From the NCBI RefSeq assembly GCF_030445035.2, contig NC_080673.1, positions 161,196,216 through 161,260,215 of the forward strand: a DNA stretch of 64,000 nucleotides. The letters are read 5' to 3'. This document shows, in pieces, positions 27,801 through 37,401 of this stretch. This DNA is from Dasypus novemcinctus (taxonomy: Eukaryota; Chordata; Mammalia; Cingulata; Dasypodidae). The position numbers and the translations under genes are program-made. Numbering within the stretch: the stretch's first letter is position 1; every line of letters starts with the position of its first letter. The notes under the pieces are model-generated. The model saw only the letters and a program-made list of their open reading frames with translations. It was not told the origin of the DNA and searched no databases.

Positions 27801-28983
27801 GAATTGGTATTAAGGTAATATATGTCATTTTTGTACTCTAAACATTTTATACCTATCAAATCTGTATCTCAGAGACATACACAAAAGGTGAAATTATAAT
27901 GAAATAAAAAATTCGTATAAGCTTTAACTTTCCTCTTTATAAGTGCCCCAATACAAGAACGACAATAAAAGTGCATCTATGTTGGAAAGAAATTCTGAAA
28001 AAAAAAACAAAAAAAAAACAAAATCTGATTCGATGCCCTGTGGATCTATTTTTTTTATTTTTTTTGCTATTCAATTCAAAAAGTATAACAGGACTGCATA
28101 TTTTTAAGAGGAACTTATTTTTTTCAGTTATTCAAATCTGCATTCAATCAGTTCACTTTTGTGCCAAAACTGTATTTCTTCAGTTATCAGAGATAACTAG
28201 TCTAAGTGTCTAGAATTGCTGAATTTTCACCTTCTCCAATTACAAGAACAAGAAGGAATTAGGCAGGTTCCTATTGGCTCGAGGTAAAATGAAATAAATA
28301 AATAAAAGCTTACATCCTGCACTGCTTAAATCCTAGGTATTGGACTAAAACGTTCCATGCCTTACATCATGACATGTTCACAAATAGCCATTCGATGTTT
28401 TATTAGTATCCCCTTTAACAATGAATACAGTCACAGAAAGGTCAAGTAACTTCCCAGGGCACAGTTAACATAACGCAGGAAAAAGGATTGAAGTCCGCCT
28501 CAGCAGGCTTTTAGGAGATTCAAATAAATTAATATACGCAAAGTGCTTAGACCAGTGTTTCGCATACACAATGAGTTAGTTATTGACATTACAAATGAGG
28601 AAATTTAGGAAGTTGTGGCTGGCTCAAGATCACACTAGTTAGTGATCAGTAAAGAGATTCATAAACCCGGGCAGAGCCCGCGCTCTCGGCTCTGCCTCTC
28701 TTTATAGGATCGCAAGCTACGTTCACAGCTAGTCCCGGGAAGCCCTTCGCACTTCTAAGTTCCCGTGGAGCACCTTCCAAAGTTTTAAAACGTTGCTTAT
28801 CTTTGACCAAGGGATAGTCACCTTGCGGTCTGCAGCGCTGTAAAGCCTGGTGGGAACCCAGGATTCGGCAGGAGCCAAGAGGCGCAGCGATGCACATGCA
28901 GGCAGCCTCCGGCGCGAGGTCCCAGTGGCCCACAGCACGACAGCCTGTCCGCGCCGCCAGCCCCGGCCCGCGAAGGACCACAT
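9547..28983 (-). CDS. GUF1: GUF1, complete 17-exon gene for mitochondrial translation factor GUF1 (LepA/EF4 homologue)
   Basis: GUF1 is a nuclear-encoded GTPase of the LepA/EF4 family that binds mitochondrial ribosomes at the inner-membrane matrix face and helps translation, classically by back-translocation. Coding exons, in transcript order, are 28983-28822, 26753-26642, 26531-26383, 26148-26068, 24848-24771, 24230-24147, 20779-20715, 20188-19985, 18595-18456, 17057-16934, 16577-16445, 15644-15501, 14603-14470, 12809-12708, 11939-11820, 10472-10436 and 9681-9547. Every intron is GT-AG and every phase matches; the exons sum to 2004 nt, 667 residues plus stop (the human protein, as I recall it, is 669). 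G motifs are all present: AHVDHGKST (74-82), RGIT (113-116), DTPGH (139-143), NKID (193-196), SAKL (224-227). No break is visible, so the gene looks functional. The start is the first in-frame ATG after the CpG-rich promoter and gives the family's MW...GRGW N-terminus. Introns carry MIR, L2, hAT and DAS-SINE copies. Confidence 0.97.
13451..13531 (-). repeat. Short DAS-type SINE (tRNA-derived)
   Basis: Reverse complement reads GAGTGGGTGTAGCTCAGTGG then a GTTCAATCCCTAGTACC B-box half. It is the tRNA-like head only, in GUF1 intron 13. Confidence 0.75.
14470..20188 (-). CDS. GUF1: GUF1 exons 8-13: domains II and III
   Basis: Exon 8 (204 nt, the longest) begins with [24 protein letters not shown] and covers the start of the beta-barrel domain II. 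Exon 9 carries [15 protein letters not shown], and exon 10 [19 protein letters not shown] through ALGAGWR. Exon 11 carries [20 protein letters not shown], a strongly conserved LepA signature. Exons 12 and 13 encode [12 protein letters not shown]...[20 protein letters not shown] and the stretch up to LKSLSSGYA, equivalent to the EF-G domain V-like fold. Junction codons are restored at each splice (phases 2, 1, 2, 0, 0). Confidence 0.94.
17838..17921 (-). repeat. Short DAS-type SINE, first of a pair
   Basis: It is a tRNA-like head in - orientation: GGTACCAGGGCCAGGACATA on the + strand through GAGCCACATTGGCTGCCATG. It is diverged. A T-rich run precedes it (poly(A) on the - strand). GUF1 intron 9. 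Confidence 0.65.
17951..18040 (-). repeat. Short DAS-type SINE, second of a pair
   Basis: It contains GGGGATTGAACCCAGGACCT and ends GAGCCACATCCACTCCCTG on the + strand, with poly(T) before it. It stands 30 bp from another copy in the same orientation, so the two probably inserted one at the other's A-rich tail. Confidence 0.72.
20715..26753 (-). CDS. GUF1: GUF1 exons 2-7: GTP-binding domain
   Basis: Exons 2 to 7 encode residues 55 to about 244, the G domain shared with EF-G and LepA. Exon 2 holds the P-loop, AHVDHGKST. Exon 3 holds the switch I sequence [10 protein letters not shown], which binds the effector side of GTP. DTPGH is split exactly between exons 3 and 4, and NKID between exons 5 and 6; SAKL opens exon 7. 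All five motifs have the invariant residues, including the switch II histidine needed for GTP hydrolysis (DTPGHVDF). Introns in this block contain a DAS-SINE with target duplications (25.8 kb), an L2 and a hAT-type element. Confidence 0.95.
21375..21590 (-). mobile_element. Non-autonomous hAT-Charlie DNA transposon remnant (MER5/MER20 type)
   Basis: It includes GATGCCAGTAGCATCCAAT, GTTGTGACAACCAACAATGT and CTCCACACTGAGAATCAC, the familiar core of the small mammalian hAT elements. Exact subfamily was not determined. GUF1 intron 6. Confidence 0.5.
21600..23285 (+). repeat. L2 LINE, 3' part
   Basis: The T/C-rich strand has the L2 3' landmarks in order: a 'tctcagttcaactgtccactcatctgaaagcacttcc' type block near 22990, an 'agtagaatataaacactatgaggcag' type block near 23190, and a TGAATGAA end at about 23275. 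The open frames at 21862-22137 and 22378-22695 are inside it. Old and heavily mutated; GUF1 intron 6. Confidence 0.65.
25776..25873 (+). repeat. Short DAS-type SINE with target-site duplication
   Basis: It has a clean tRNA-like head: A box TATAGCTCAGTGGTTCAG, B box GGTTCAATCTC, then CTCCTGGGAAAAACAAAAAG. It is flanked by AACTAGTC at 25768-25775 and 25874-25881. Low divergence makes this the youngest-looking short SINE in the window. It is not a tRNA gene: the anticodon arm does not fold as a standard cloverleaf and an A-rich tail follows. GUF1 intron 4. Confidence 0.88.
27138..27514 (+). repeat. Long DAS-type SINE (tRNA-derived head plus extended body)
   Basis: The tRNA-like head (GAAGCAGATGTAGCTCAAAG, then GGTTCAATTCCCCC) is followed by about 280 bp of body. 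The body includes GAGCTGGCCCACATGGAGTG, a second tRNA-like stretch near 27340-27400 and ACACAGCAAATGGACACAGA. It ends in (AAT)n and ATCTTTGGGGTAAAAAAAG. This long form is characteristic of armadillo genomes. GUF1 intron 1. The open frame 27229-27489 is the SINE body, not a gene. Confidence 0.85.
27705..27778. repeat. Two-copy tandem repeat, period 37 bp
   Basis: ATTCCTGATTTTTAGTGCA occurs at 27705-27723 and again at 27742-27760, each followed by CA and an A/T-rich run. It is a local duplication in GUF1 intron 1. Confidence 0.8.
28380..28665 (-). repeat. MIR fragments beside the GUF1 promoter
   Basis: There are two adjoining MIR-like stretches: 'cacagaaaggtcaagtaacttcccagggcaca' near 28435, and 'caaatgaggaaatttaggaagttg...tcaagatcacactagtta' near 28592-28640, both reverse-strand MIR core. 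Between them is a + strand-like 3' end (CAAAGTGCTTAGACCAGTGT). Confidence 0.5.
28822..28983 (-). CDS. GUF1: GUF1 exon 1: start codon and mitochondrial targeting presequence
   Basis: This exon encodes residues 1-54. The first 39 residues contain several arginines and no acidic residue, with alternating hydrophobic and basic stretches, as expected for a matrix-targeting presequence. It ends with RLYSAADRK, aligning with RLYSSAEFK in human. The donor GTGACT follows the AAG codon (phase 0). The presequence is the least conserved part of the protein, as is normal for this family. Confidence 0.93.
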
Positions 28984-29213
28984 ACCCTCAGTGGCAGGGA
29001 CGTCAGGAAGGACCCCCGAGGCGCAACAGTGCCATAATCAGAGGGCTCCCTTTCCCGAAGGCGAACCCTAGGACTCAAAGGCTTCAGTTAAAGCATTCCC
29101 TCGGGAAACACAGGAAACAATGTGCGGAGTTCAGCGCTGCCCAATCAGACGCTCCGGTGGCACGACGTGGCGCCGCTCGTCCAGGGCCGTACGTCATCGC
29201 CCCCGCGCAGGCG

Positions 29214-29221
29214 TGACGTCA
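29214..29221. promoter_or_regulatory. Palindromic cAMP response element
   Basis: TGACGTCA is a full consensus CREB/ATF site, about 230 bp upstream of the GUF1 ATG, with a half site 18 bp away at 29191-29196. The sequence match is certain; use in vivo is inferred. Confidence 0.6.
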
Positions 29222-29639
29222 GTGCGCCACTTGCTGGGGTATGAGGAAACCACGTGAGTGAAAGTTGGCTGTCAGGTTTCCAATTCGCGGAGCGCGCGGT
29301 GGAAGTTTTGCTTTTCTTATGCTCTGTGTATAGTGCCATTTGCTTTTAACTCTCAGTTCCCTTCTTCCTACAGTCCTATGGTGTAGGTACTGTCAATTCT
29401 TTCAAGCCTCTTTAGGAAATCCATTGAGTGACTTGCCGGAGAGCTCACAGGTGTGGCTGAGTTGAGCCCGAGGAGTCTCGATTCCCGGTCCCGCAGTGCC
29501 CATCACTTCTTCATAGATAGATATCCTTAAGGGAGAGGTGGATGAGGATTCCAGCTCTAAGTCATAGACTGTAAAAATGTTCTTATTAGCAGAACGTTGG
29601 CACTTAACGGCAAAATAATGTAACTTTTTCAAATCTGGA

Positions 29640-30230
29640 AGTCAAAATATATTCCCCATGTTTTGAGTTAAGTGCATCTGAAAGGTAAAATTGCTTGCAA
29701 TAGTGTATCCAAGGCAAGTTTTAGCCAGAAGTAAAGGTGGAGAAAGGTTACATACTGAATGCCCTAGTGGACCCATCATCTTCAAGTTAACCACTTGAAA
29801 GTATGTTTACCACTGGAGAAAGCAGAGACAGCTAAAGGGCAAGAGATAAATGACACCTGGATACCACATCCAAAGCCTTTCTTTTATGTCTTTAAGGATT
29901 TGATTCTAGGTTTCTTGATTAGTTGTGGATCAGATTGTTAGTCACTGATTTTGCTCCTTCAAAAATTTATAAGTCAGAGAATTTGTTTTAATGGTCTCTA
30001 GGGTACTCAGAATAGACTTAAAGAGTAATACTAATTTCAAAAGTCCAAAAAGTCTATCAGGATTCTTTTTTAAAAGCAAAAGCACACACACACAAAAAAT
30101 TATATTCCTGAAATCTTCTTCCAGACTTATATTTAGCCCTTTTTCATCCTCTATCAAAACAACTGTACATTAAGGTTTCTGTTTATTTTTTCCATTCAAA
30201 TTTTTAAATCCCCACTAGAACACTATAATT
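29640..30230. other. Unassigned sequence upstream of the GUF1 promoter
   Basis: AT-rich, without a recognisable exon, repeat or RNA gene. The open frames here have no family signature. Confidence 0.4.
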
Positions 30231-31690
30231 TTTTGTTTCTTTGAAGTAGATCTAGTTCATCCAGCCGTTTATTTTCTGAATAGCATTCCTATATGTGCAT
30301 GTACTTTTTAAAAATCAATTTTCCTGTGCGATTAGATAGTCTCTACTTCATGTTATTATATACATTGTTATAATGATATTCTTGCAAATGTCCCTTTTGG
30401 CCCCTATAAAAGACTCTCTTAGATACATATGCTCAGGGGTAGAGTTGCTAGGTCTTGCAAAATTAACCTAAGTATTTCCAAATCACTACATAGAGGGCCC
30501 TGCCAGTTTACACTCCCTTCAGCAGTAAATGATGGTTTCTGATTTTTCATATCCCCATCAGCACTTGATATTACTCAAAGTGCAATTATGCCAATAGTAA
30601 AGTGGTATCTTACTGTTACTTTAATTTGCATTCCACAGGTTGCAACTGAGGTTAAACACTTTTTTGAATGCTTACTAGCCATTTGTGTTTCTTTTTTGAA
30701 TTGCATAGTCATATTCTTTGCCCATTTCTCTATAAAGTATCTGTTTATTTTTCTTGCCGCTTTCCAAAATTTTCTCACATAATCTGGATGTACATGCTTT
30801 ATTGATTATATTCATTGCAAATAGCTTCATTCATCTATCAATTGAAGTTAGAAGACACTGGATTCCTTTAGGTTCTTGGCTATATTGCATAAAAGAATTT
30901 AAGAACATACCAGTTTAGTTAGGGTTGTAAAAAGAGTTTATTAAGAAATGAGAGAAAAGAAGTACATACCCAGGTGTGGCTGCGGGCTCCTCTATGCAAA
31001 GAGGAGCATTTGAGGTTGGGGGACTGCCTTTATTAAGGCCATTCTTCACTCCGCCTCTTTCCTGGTGTTGGGGGAAGGCCCCCAGCTGTTTGCTGTTCTG
31101 ATTGGTTGCCTCACTTGTTAGTTCTTAGAGGACCAATGATAACACCTTTCATTTGGAGTTATCGGGAACTCATAGGGAGGCCTCTTTGGAGTTATCTGGG
31201 GCCTCCCTTGACCCAGGAAGAGTTCCAAATGTGACCTTGTGGCCAGGGTCTTGTCAGGGTCTTTTCGACTTTGTTCTTTGTAGCAGCCTTCCCTTAGGGG
31301 TTTCCAGGTGGGGTCTCACGGCCATGTTCTCTGCCAGGTCCTCACTGTGACATGTCCTTTCCTCTTTTCACTATACTAACCTGCCTCACAACATCTGCAA
31401 CTTTGATCTGTTCTTCATCACACAGATTTTTTTCTTTAAAAACAATTTTTTTGACATTGCCATATACATGAGTATGTTCCTTCTCAATTTGTGCTTTTTG
31501 ACTCGTTTAAGAAATTCTTCCTCAACTTGAGTCATCAAGACAATCACCAAAGCCTTTTTCTAATAGTTTTATTGTTTTATCTTTCACAAAATTGGTTCCT
31601 TTTTGTTTACATTTTCCAATCTTTTTATTGCATTCAACTTTTAAAAAGTATTTTGAAAGTTGTTTCTTGTTTTATGGTTATTTGTTTTTC
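30230..31690 (-). repeat. Old L1 (L1M-type) 3' region, split by an LTR
   Basis: The T-rich strand carries L1 3' landmarks: 'tatgctcaggggtagagttgctagg' near 30430, TAATTTGCATTCCACAGGTT at about 30620-30640, a TAGCCATTTGTGT block near 30675 and 'ttctttgcccatttctc' near 30715. After the LTR at 30859-31390 it resumes with 'aagaaattcttcctcaactt' near 31508 and 'ctaatagttttattgttttatctttcac' near 31560. The subfamily is uncertain. Confidence 0.6.
30859..31390 (-). mobile_element. Solo LTR, class I (ERV1-like), inside the L1
   Basis: On the - strand it starts TGTGAGGCAGGTTAG at 31390 and ends GGAATCCA at 30859 (532 bp, TG...CA). It has GC-rich U3, a CCAATCAG box, and an AATAAA (in AATAAACTC) placed as a U5-proximal poly(A) signal. 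ACAC on the left and ACAT on the right may be a 4-bp target duplication with one change. No internal retroviral sequence is attached. Confidence 0.7.
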
Positions 31691-31698
31691 ATAGCATC

Positions 31699-32138
31699 TG
31701 TATTAGCATTCTCTAGGGAAACTGAACCAACAGAAGATATCTATAAATAGTATGAGATTTTATAGAATTGTCTTATGCAACCCTGGGGATGCGTGAGTCC
31801 AAATTCCATAGGTCAGGCTACAAGCCAGGGATTCCAGTGAAGGTCCTCATTGAATTCCCTAGGAGATGCCAGCAATCTGAAGTAAAGATGGGGATCCTCC
31901 CTCGGAATGTTGAAATCACTTGCCTATTTAAGGCTTCCAACTGACTGGATGAGACATCACTTATTGCTGATGGCAATTTCCTCATTGATTGTAGATATAA
32001 CCAGCCATCTATGCAATCAACTCACTGATGATTAAAGTCCATGAAATGTCTTTGTATTACATTTAGCCTAGTGCATGCTTGACAAACAATTGGGCACTAT
32101 TACCTCGCCAAGTTGACACACTTAGCCTAATCATCACA
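31699..32138 (-). mobile_element. Solo ERVL-type LTR (MLT2-like), with 5-bp target duplication
   Basis: On the - strand it begins TGTGATGATTAGGCTAAG and ends GAGAATGCTAATACA, 440 bp. GCATC stands on both sides (31694-31698 and 32139-32143). It resembles the two LTRs of the provirus at 39.1-46.7 kb, so it is a relative from the same or a sister family. Fossil. Confidence 0.82.
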
Positions 32139-33615
32139 GCATCCTATTCTTGTTTTTTTTGGATTCATTTTCTCTTACCGCTTTGAAGATGATAATTTTA
32201 ATGTGTTTGTTAGAAGACGTTCTTCTCTGTGTTATTTCTCTTTTACATAAGTTCCTTCTTGTTCTTTGTTTTGGTCTGTCTTGTTTATTAAATATTTGGG
32301 GCTTCAAATATTTGGTGATCCTTGGTTATCTTTTCCATTCTTAGGGTGAAATGCTAAAAAACAGTTTAGAATCTGTGTGTGTGTGTGTGCATATGCATAT
32401 GCACTTACATTCACAATACTTGTCTCCTGGTGGATTTCGCCTTAGTTTGATCACACAGCAAACCAGTCTTTTCCTTGAATGACCACCAAATTTCAGTAAA
32501 AGAATTTTCAGCATCCTTAGAGAATTGTTCTTGAATCTTATACCACTGATGAGTATGTTGGGGGATTGTGATATGGCAAATGTGAGATATTTGGAAGCAG
32601 AATGGGGAAGGAGGTTGGGGATCCTGTAATGAATCCCACTGTTTTCAGACACTCAATCCCCTCCCCCCAGTCCTCCTTGTGCTTGGTAGCTGTGGAATAA
32701 CATCACAATAGTTATCAAAAGCACATGTACAATTTTATGACATGTTCTTGCCATTTTAACAAAGGATTTCCAATACTACTGTTAGAAAGCTAAAATGGTG
32801 CCACCAAGTGTCTACAGTGTAAAATACAGCTTAGAAATTCTGTAGGCCAGTTTTGAAATTCTATGTTTTTTTAACTTTTGCATTATTTCAGATTTTGGAC
32901 ATAAAATAAGGCTTTATAAGTATTTTTATATTGCAAGGTAAAAAGTACTTTGGGGAGAAGAGGAGAAAACTGGCAAGAGTTAAAAATGAAATAACAGTTT
33001 CAGCCAGTTGGTGAAGTCTTGAAAAGGAACTTGCTAGTTAGCGTTTCACCAATATCCTGTGCATAAGTCCTTGTAAGCTAGGAAATAGCACATCAGATTT
33101 TTGCTTTAGGAAACTCAGAGAGTGGTATGTAAAATGGATCAATGAGGAAAGCAAATGAGGTGAGAATTGAGAGAGAGGACAGTCTTCTATTTGAATGATA
33201 TAGGTAACGCAGAGTAAGAACATATATGAGGCACTGCCAGGGAACAAAGGGGTGATTGGAAGACATTTTGGAGATAGAATTAACATGGTTAATTTGCTGA
33301 AGGAGAGGAGTCAAGGCAATTACAAACTGTGTAACTCTGGTAGATTGAGGAATGACATTCATTGCTGTTTGCTATGTGAGACTTAAATGTCTGATACCCA
33401 ATAAGTATTTCTAAATGGAACTTGGGGGAAAGTTCAGACCTAAAATTTTGGAAGCTATTTGTAAAATGATAATAACAAAAACTGAAATGTTCAATAACTT
33501 TCAAGTCAGACAGTAAGAAATAACATAGTTGAGAGAAGAAGAAAAAGGAAGTCGCCACAACCTTTTTGTGAAATAAGAGAAATAAGTCTCAAGGACACAG
33601 AATAGCATGGATAGC
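32139..33615. other. Unassigned intergenic sequence
   Basis: I see no gene here. A short (TG)n run lies at 32374-32389. The open frames on the - strand between 33038 and 33558 overlap in several frames and show no motif. Confidence 0.4.
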
Positions 33616-34071
33616 TGTATATTATGGGTTAAATTGTGTCCCTCCAAAAAAAGATATGTTGAAAATATAACCTCCAGTATCTCAGAATATGATCTTATTT
33701 GGAAATCAGATCGTGTTGTTTTAGATATAATTAGTTAAGATGACGGTGTACTGAAGTCGGGTGGGTCCTTAATCTTGTGTGGCAGGTGTCCTTACAAGAA
33801 AAGGGGAAGAGATATTGAGACACAGATATAGAGAGAAGAAATCCTTGTGAAGATGGAAGCAGAAATTGTAGTGATGTATCTACAAGCTAAGAATACCCGA
33901 GGCTACCAGAATGTAGAAGAGGCAAGGGAAGAGGCTTCCAAGAGAGCATGGCTCTGTCAACACCTTGTTTTCAGACTTCTAGCCTGAAGAACTATGGGAG
34001 AATAAATATCTGTTGTTTTAAGCCACCCAGTTTAGGGAACCTTGTTATAATATCTCCAGGAAACTAATACA
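33616..34071 (+). mobile_element. MaLR-type solo LTR
   Basis: It starts TGTATATTATGGGTTAAATT and ends GGAAACTAATACA. The block TAAGCCACCCAGTTTAGGGA and the AGAATAAATATCTGTTGTTT poly(A)-signal region near its 3' end are typical of mammalian MaLR LTRs. Old and diverged; no internal region. Confidence 0.65.
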
Positions 34072-34147
34072 GTGTATGTTTACTTTTGTCAGAAATTGCC
34101 CCTAAGAATTTAACAGCTGGGCTCCAGCAACTCAAGTTCAAAAATTT

Positions 34148-34557
34148 TTTTTTCAAAGACTTTTTTATTTATTTACTTCTCCCCCCTTCCTCCACTCTCT
34201 GCTCCCTGTGTCCATTCGCTGTGTGTTCTTCTATGTCTGCATGAATTCTCATTAAGGGGCTCTGGGAAACAATCCTGCGACCTTCCAGAGTGGGAGAGAG
34301 GCAATCATTCTCTTGTGCCACCTCAGCTCCCTGGTCTGCTGTGTCTCTTATTATGTCTCCTCTGTGTCTGTTTTTGTTGCATCATCTTGCTGCACAAGCT
34401 CTCCACTTGGGCCAGCACTTCTGTGCAGGGCAGCACACCACGTGGGCCAGCACTGTGCATGGGCCAGCTTGCCTTCACCAGGAGACTCTGGGTATCCGAC
34501 CCTGGACCTCCAATACGGTAGATGGGAGCCCAACTGCTTGAGCCATATCCGCTTCCT
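34148..34557 (-). repeat. Long DAS-type SINE
   Basis: It is the reverse complement of the long SINE at 27.1 kb: poly(T) then TTTATTTATTTACTTCTCCC, a CTGTGTCCATTCGCTGTGTG body, and GCTTGAGCCATATCCGCTTC as the tRNA-like head at the right end. It is about 410 bp. Several overlapping open frames here are SINE shadows. Confidence 0.85.
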
Positions 34558-35519
34558 TCCAAACCTTGATACTGGTTAAGAATCTAGTTGAATTTCCTAT
34601 TCCTAAGACTCAAAAATGAAACAATTGAAACATTCTGCTTTCTTATACAAATACAGAGAAAGATCATTTGTTCTCACAACCACTGAATACAAAACTTTTT
34701 GAGATAAGGATCTGAACCTAATGCTGGAGAAGAGGTCATTCTGGTCTGAACCAGGAGACTCTTAAACCATGTCGGCAAAACAGCAATCTAAGGGGCAGGC
34801 GGTGATGCTGGGTAGCAATAAATGTCCCTTACGAGGATTAAAGTGTTCATAAACAGTTCAGGAGAGTGCATTTCTAAGTGCACAAATGCCAGGGAAACAG
34901 ATCTTTATTCCTTAAGGAAATTAATTTCCCTGTAACTTGTCTTTTAAAAATTTACGTTAGCAACGACTTCTTACCTGCTTTGTTTTTTGCTTCTCTAACA
35001 TTTTTTATTGTTTTTATGTGAATCATTTTTTGTATAGCACTGCTTAACCTTTGTTCCAAATCCTCTGATTTTTGTCACTAGTTTTAGTTTCATTAAATAC
35101 CTCCTGTTAGGATTCATTTATTTGAAAGAAGGGAATCCTTTCTTTTTGTGCTTATTTCATTTTGCAGTTTTGGGAATTTCTTGCTTGCTTTCTCCCAAGG
35201 AAGGGAATTGTCACGTCTTGAGTAAAGAATGGGAGAAATAAACACTTTTATAGTTGCACTAGGAACATGAAAAAAGTAAACTGTAAAAAAAAAGAAAGAA
35301 AAAAAAGCCTTGAGGTCCTACTCAAAAAATCCCTGCAGATTGCAATAGATACAAGTTTGGGATAAGATGTGTTAGCAGTAATTGTTGGCATATTCAGGCA
35401 GTACATCCAGTGACTTTGCATCACAGGTAATAGTTTCCTGTCAGAAGCTTCTGTGGCCACATTAAAATGTAGCATTTACTTAGATATACTCATTTGCAAT
35501 ATTTCATAGTTATAAGAAC

Positions 35520-35620
35520 TGTTATATATCATTTAGTCCAACAACTTCATTGTGTTGATGAGAAAACTGCAGTTGAGGGAAAGCTATGTGAATTGCCTTA
35601 GATCACACAGGAAGAAAAAG
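35520..35620 (-). repeat. MIR fragment
   Basis: It contains GATGAGAAAACTGCAGTTGA and CCTTAGATCACACAGG, the MIR core on the - strand. Confidence 0.5.
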
Positions 35621-35774
35621 GCAGTTCACATAATTATAGAAATATTATGCTAGCCAGTAAATATGCAGGAAAAGTTGATTAGGGAAATCTCTGAAACAAA
35701 ACTCTGACACTGACTTAGTGTGAAGCTTGATACTGTTTTTGCCACGTGAAAAAAAAAAAAGAGCTGTAGACCCT

Positions 35775-35970
35775 TTGGTGTTATATACGGGAACCTCATA
35801 TTTTTTAATGTAATATTTGTTTTTGTGATGTATATATCTTCAAAAAAATTACAATTTACAGAAATGATGGGTGGAGGGGTGGGGAGTGGGGTATATATTT
35901 TATGTTTTTTATGTTTCTTAATGTAAAGTTCTTTGTGATCTATTAACTTTAATTTAAAAAGTATTAAAAA
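35775..35970 (+). repeat. L1 3' end (xenarthran L1 type)
   Basis: GGGAACCTCATATTTTTTAA, a G-rich tract near 35870-35890 and a GTGATCTATTAACTTTAA tail then A-run match the reverse complement of the L1 3' ends at 58.0-59.0 kb. It is strongly 5'-truncated, leaving about 200 bp. Subfamily not known. Confidence 0.5.
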
Positions 35971-36197
35971 AAGTCCTCGTATTAATCTATTGTCTCCCAT
36001 TTTCTTTTAACATAGTAAATGATCATCAGATTTCAATCAAAGAGCATTAAACTGCTTATTGGTTTGATTTGTCAGGAGAGTTGCATGATACTGGCATGAT
36101 ATTGTAAAGATGTTTTTAACTGACAGTGAGTTAAAAAAAAGAAAGAACTTAATATTGAGGCATAATTACACTTGTCAATTTTACTGACAAGGTCATG

Positions 36198-36696
36198 GTA
36201 TTAGGTATCTATTGCTGCAGAACAACTCACATTCATTATCTCATAGTTTCTGTGGGTCAGGAATCCAGGCATGTCCTAGCTGGGACTTCCACTTCGTGGC
36301 CTATTGCAAAACTGTAATTAAAGTGTTGGTGGAGGATCTAATCTCATCTGAGAATTCTACTGGAGAAGGATCCCCTTCCACGTTTACTCAGTGATTGTTG
36401 AGAGCACAGTTCTTGTGTTCTGTAGCACTTAACAACCAACCTCCTTTCCTAGCTGTTTGCCAGAGGTTGTGCTCAATTTCAAGCTGCCACAATGCAATAG
36501 AGCATAGCTAGCAAGATGGAAGTCAAAAATCTTTTCTCACCTAATCACAAACATTACATCCATCACATTTGCGATATTTAATTGGTTAGAAGCAAGTTAC
36601 TAGTCCAGACTATACTTTAGGAGAGGGAATTACACAAAGTCATAAAGACCAGGGGACCCAGATGATTGGGAGCCATATCAGAAGCTGCCTTCCACA
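36198..36696 (-). mobile_element. MLT1-type solo LTR
   Basis: The + strand reads GTATTAGGTATCTATTGCTG through GAAGCTGCCTTCCACA, the reverse complement of MLT1 (whose end is GCAGCAATAGATA...CTAATAC). The AGATGGAAGTCAAAAATC and GTCAGGAATCCAGGCATG blocks are also MLT1 landmarks. Old. Confidence 0.72.
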
Positions 36697-37401
36697 ATTA
36701 GAAAACAACCTTTCCAATGAAGCTTGTCAGTATAGCAATTATTCTATGGGATCCACAACAGGATATCCACAGAATAAAATTTGCAGCCTAAAAACCTGCT
36801 TAGAAGTAAATGTCCTTTTGGAAACATTAATGCAATAGACAGTAAAAGCAAGATTTTAAAGATAGTTTTTACTTTTTTGCATAAGACAATATCAGAAATC
36901 TCTATTCTAAGAATATTTTCCCCAAACAAAAAGTTAATCATAGCTCATTTATTAATGAGATTTTAAATGCATCTATTTTTAACAGAAATGTTTGTCTTTA
37001 ATATTTGGCAAGCAGTTTATCAGTTTTGCTAATTCTGTGAGTTGTCATTGTTTCTAGCTCCATGCTATATATTTTTAAGTTAAAACTATCTCATATAAGT
37101 TACATAAATGCTAATAATACATGACTTAAGAGATATATTTTTAAATGGTAGTCCTAAAAATCAGTTGTACCAAGTGATTTTGCAGGTATGTTTCTTATTA
37201 GTCAATTGCATTTGTTGAATGTCTGTGATGAATAGAATACCATATGTTCTATTTTTCATTTTATCAGTTAATCAGAAGCACAAAGAAATAAACTTGAGGT
37301 GGGTTTTATATGTTAATAAACTGCTAATTGGAAATGGCTATGAAAAGAGAAAAATTATTGTTGATGAGCATTTTACTATATTATATTTTAGAGTATATTG
37401 C

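Larger units (their letters stand above)
28640..29290 (-). promoter_or_regulatory. GUF1: GUF1 CpG-rich promoter
   Basis: This is the only clearly CpG-rich stretch in the window. It spans GUF1 exon 1 and about 300 bp upstream, with no TATA box at a sensible distance. Sites seen are a perfect palindromic CRE, TGACGTCA, at 29214-29221; a second ACGTCA at 29191-29196; a CCAAT box (CCAATCAG) at 29141-29148; an E-box CACGTG at 29251-29256; and GC-rich GCGCAGGCG next to the CRE, resembling an NRF1 site. CRE, NF-Y and NRF1-like sites are common in promoters of nuclear genes for mitochondrial proteins. The start site is inferred to lie roughly at 29.0-29.15 kb. Divergent transcription toward YIPF7 is possible but not shown. 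Confidence 0.75.

Noticed and set aside
28850-29216. Open frames on the + strand in the CpG block
   Set aside because: GC-rich sequence opposite GUF1 exon 1 and its promoter yields long frames by chance; there is no recognisable product.
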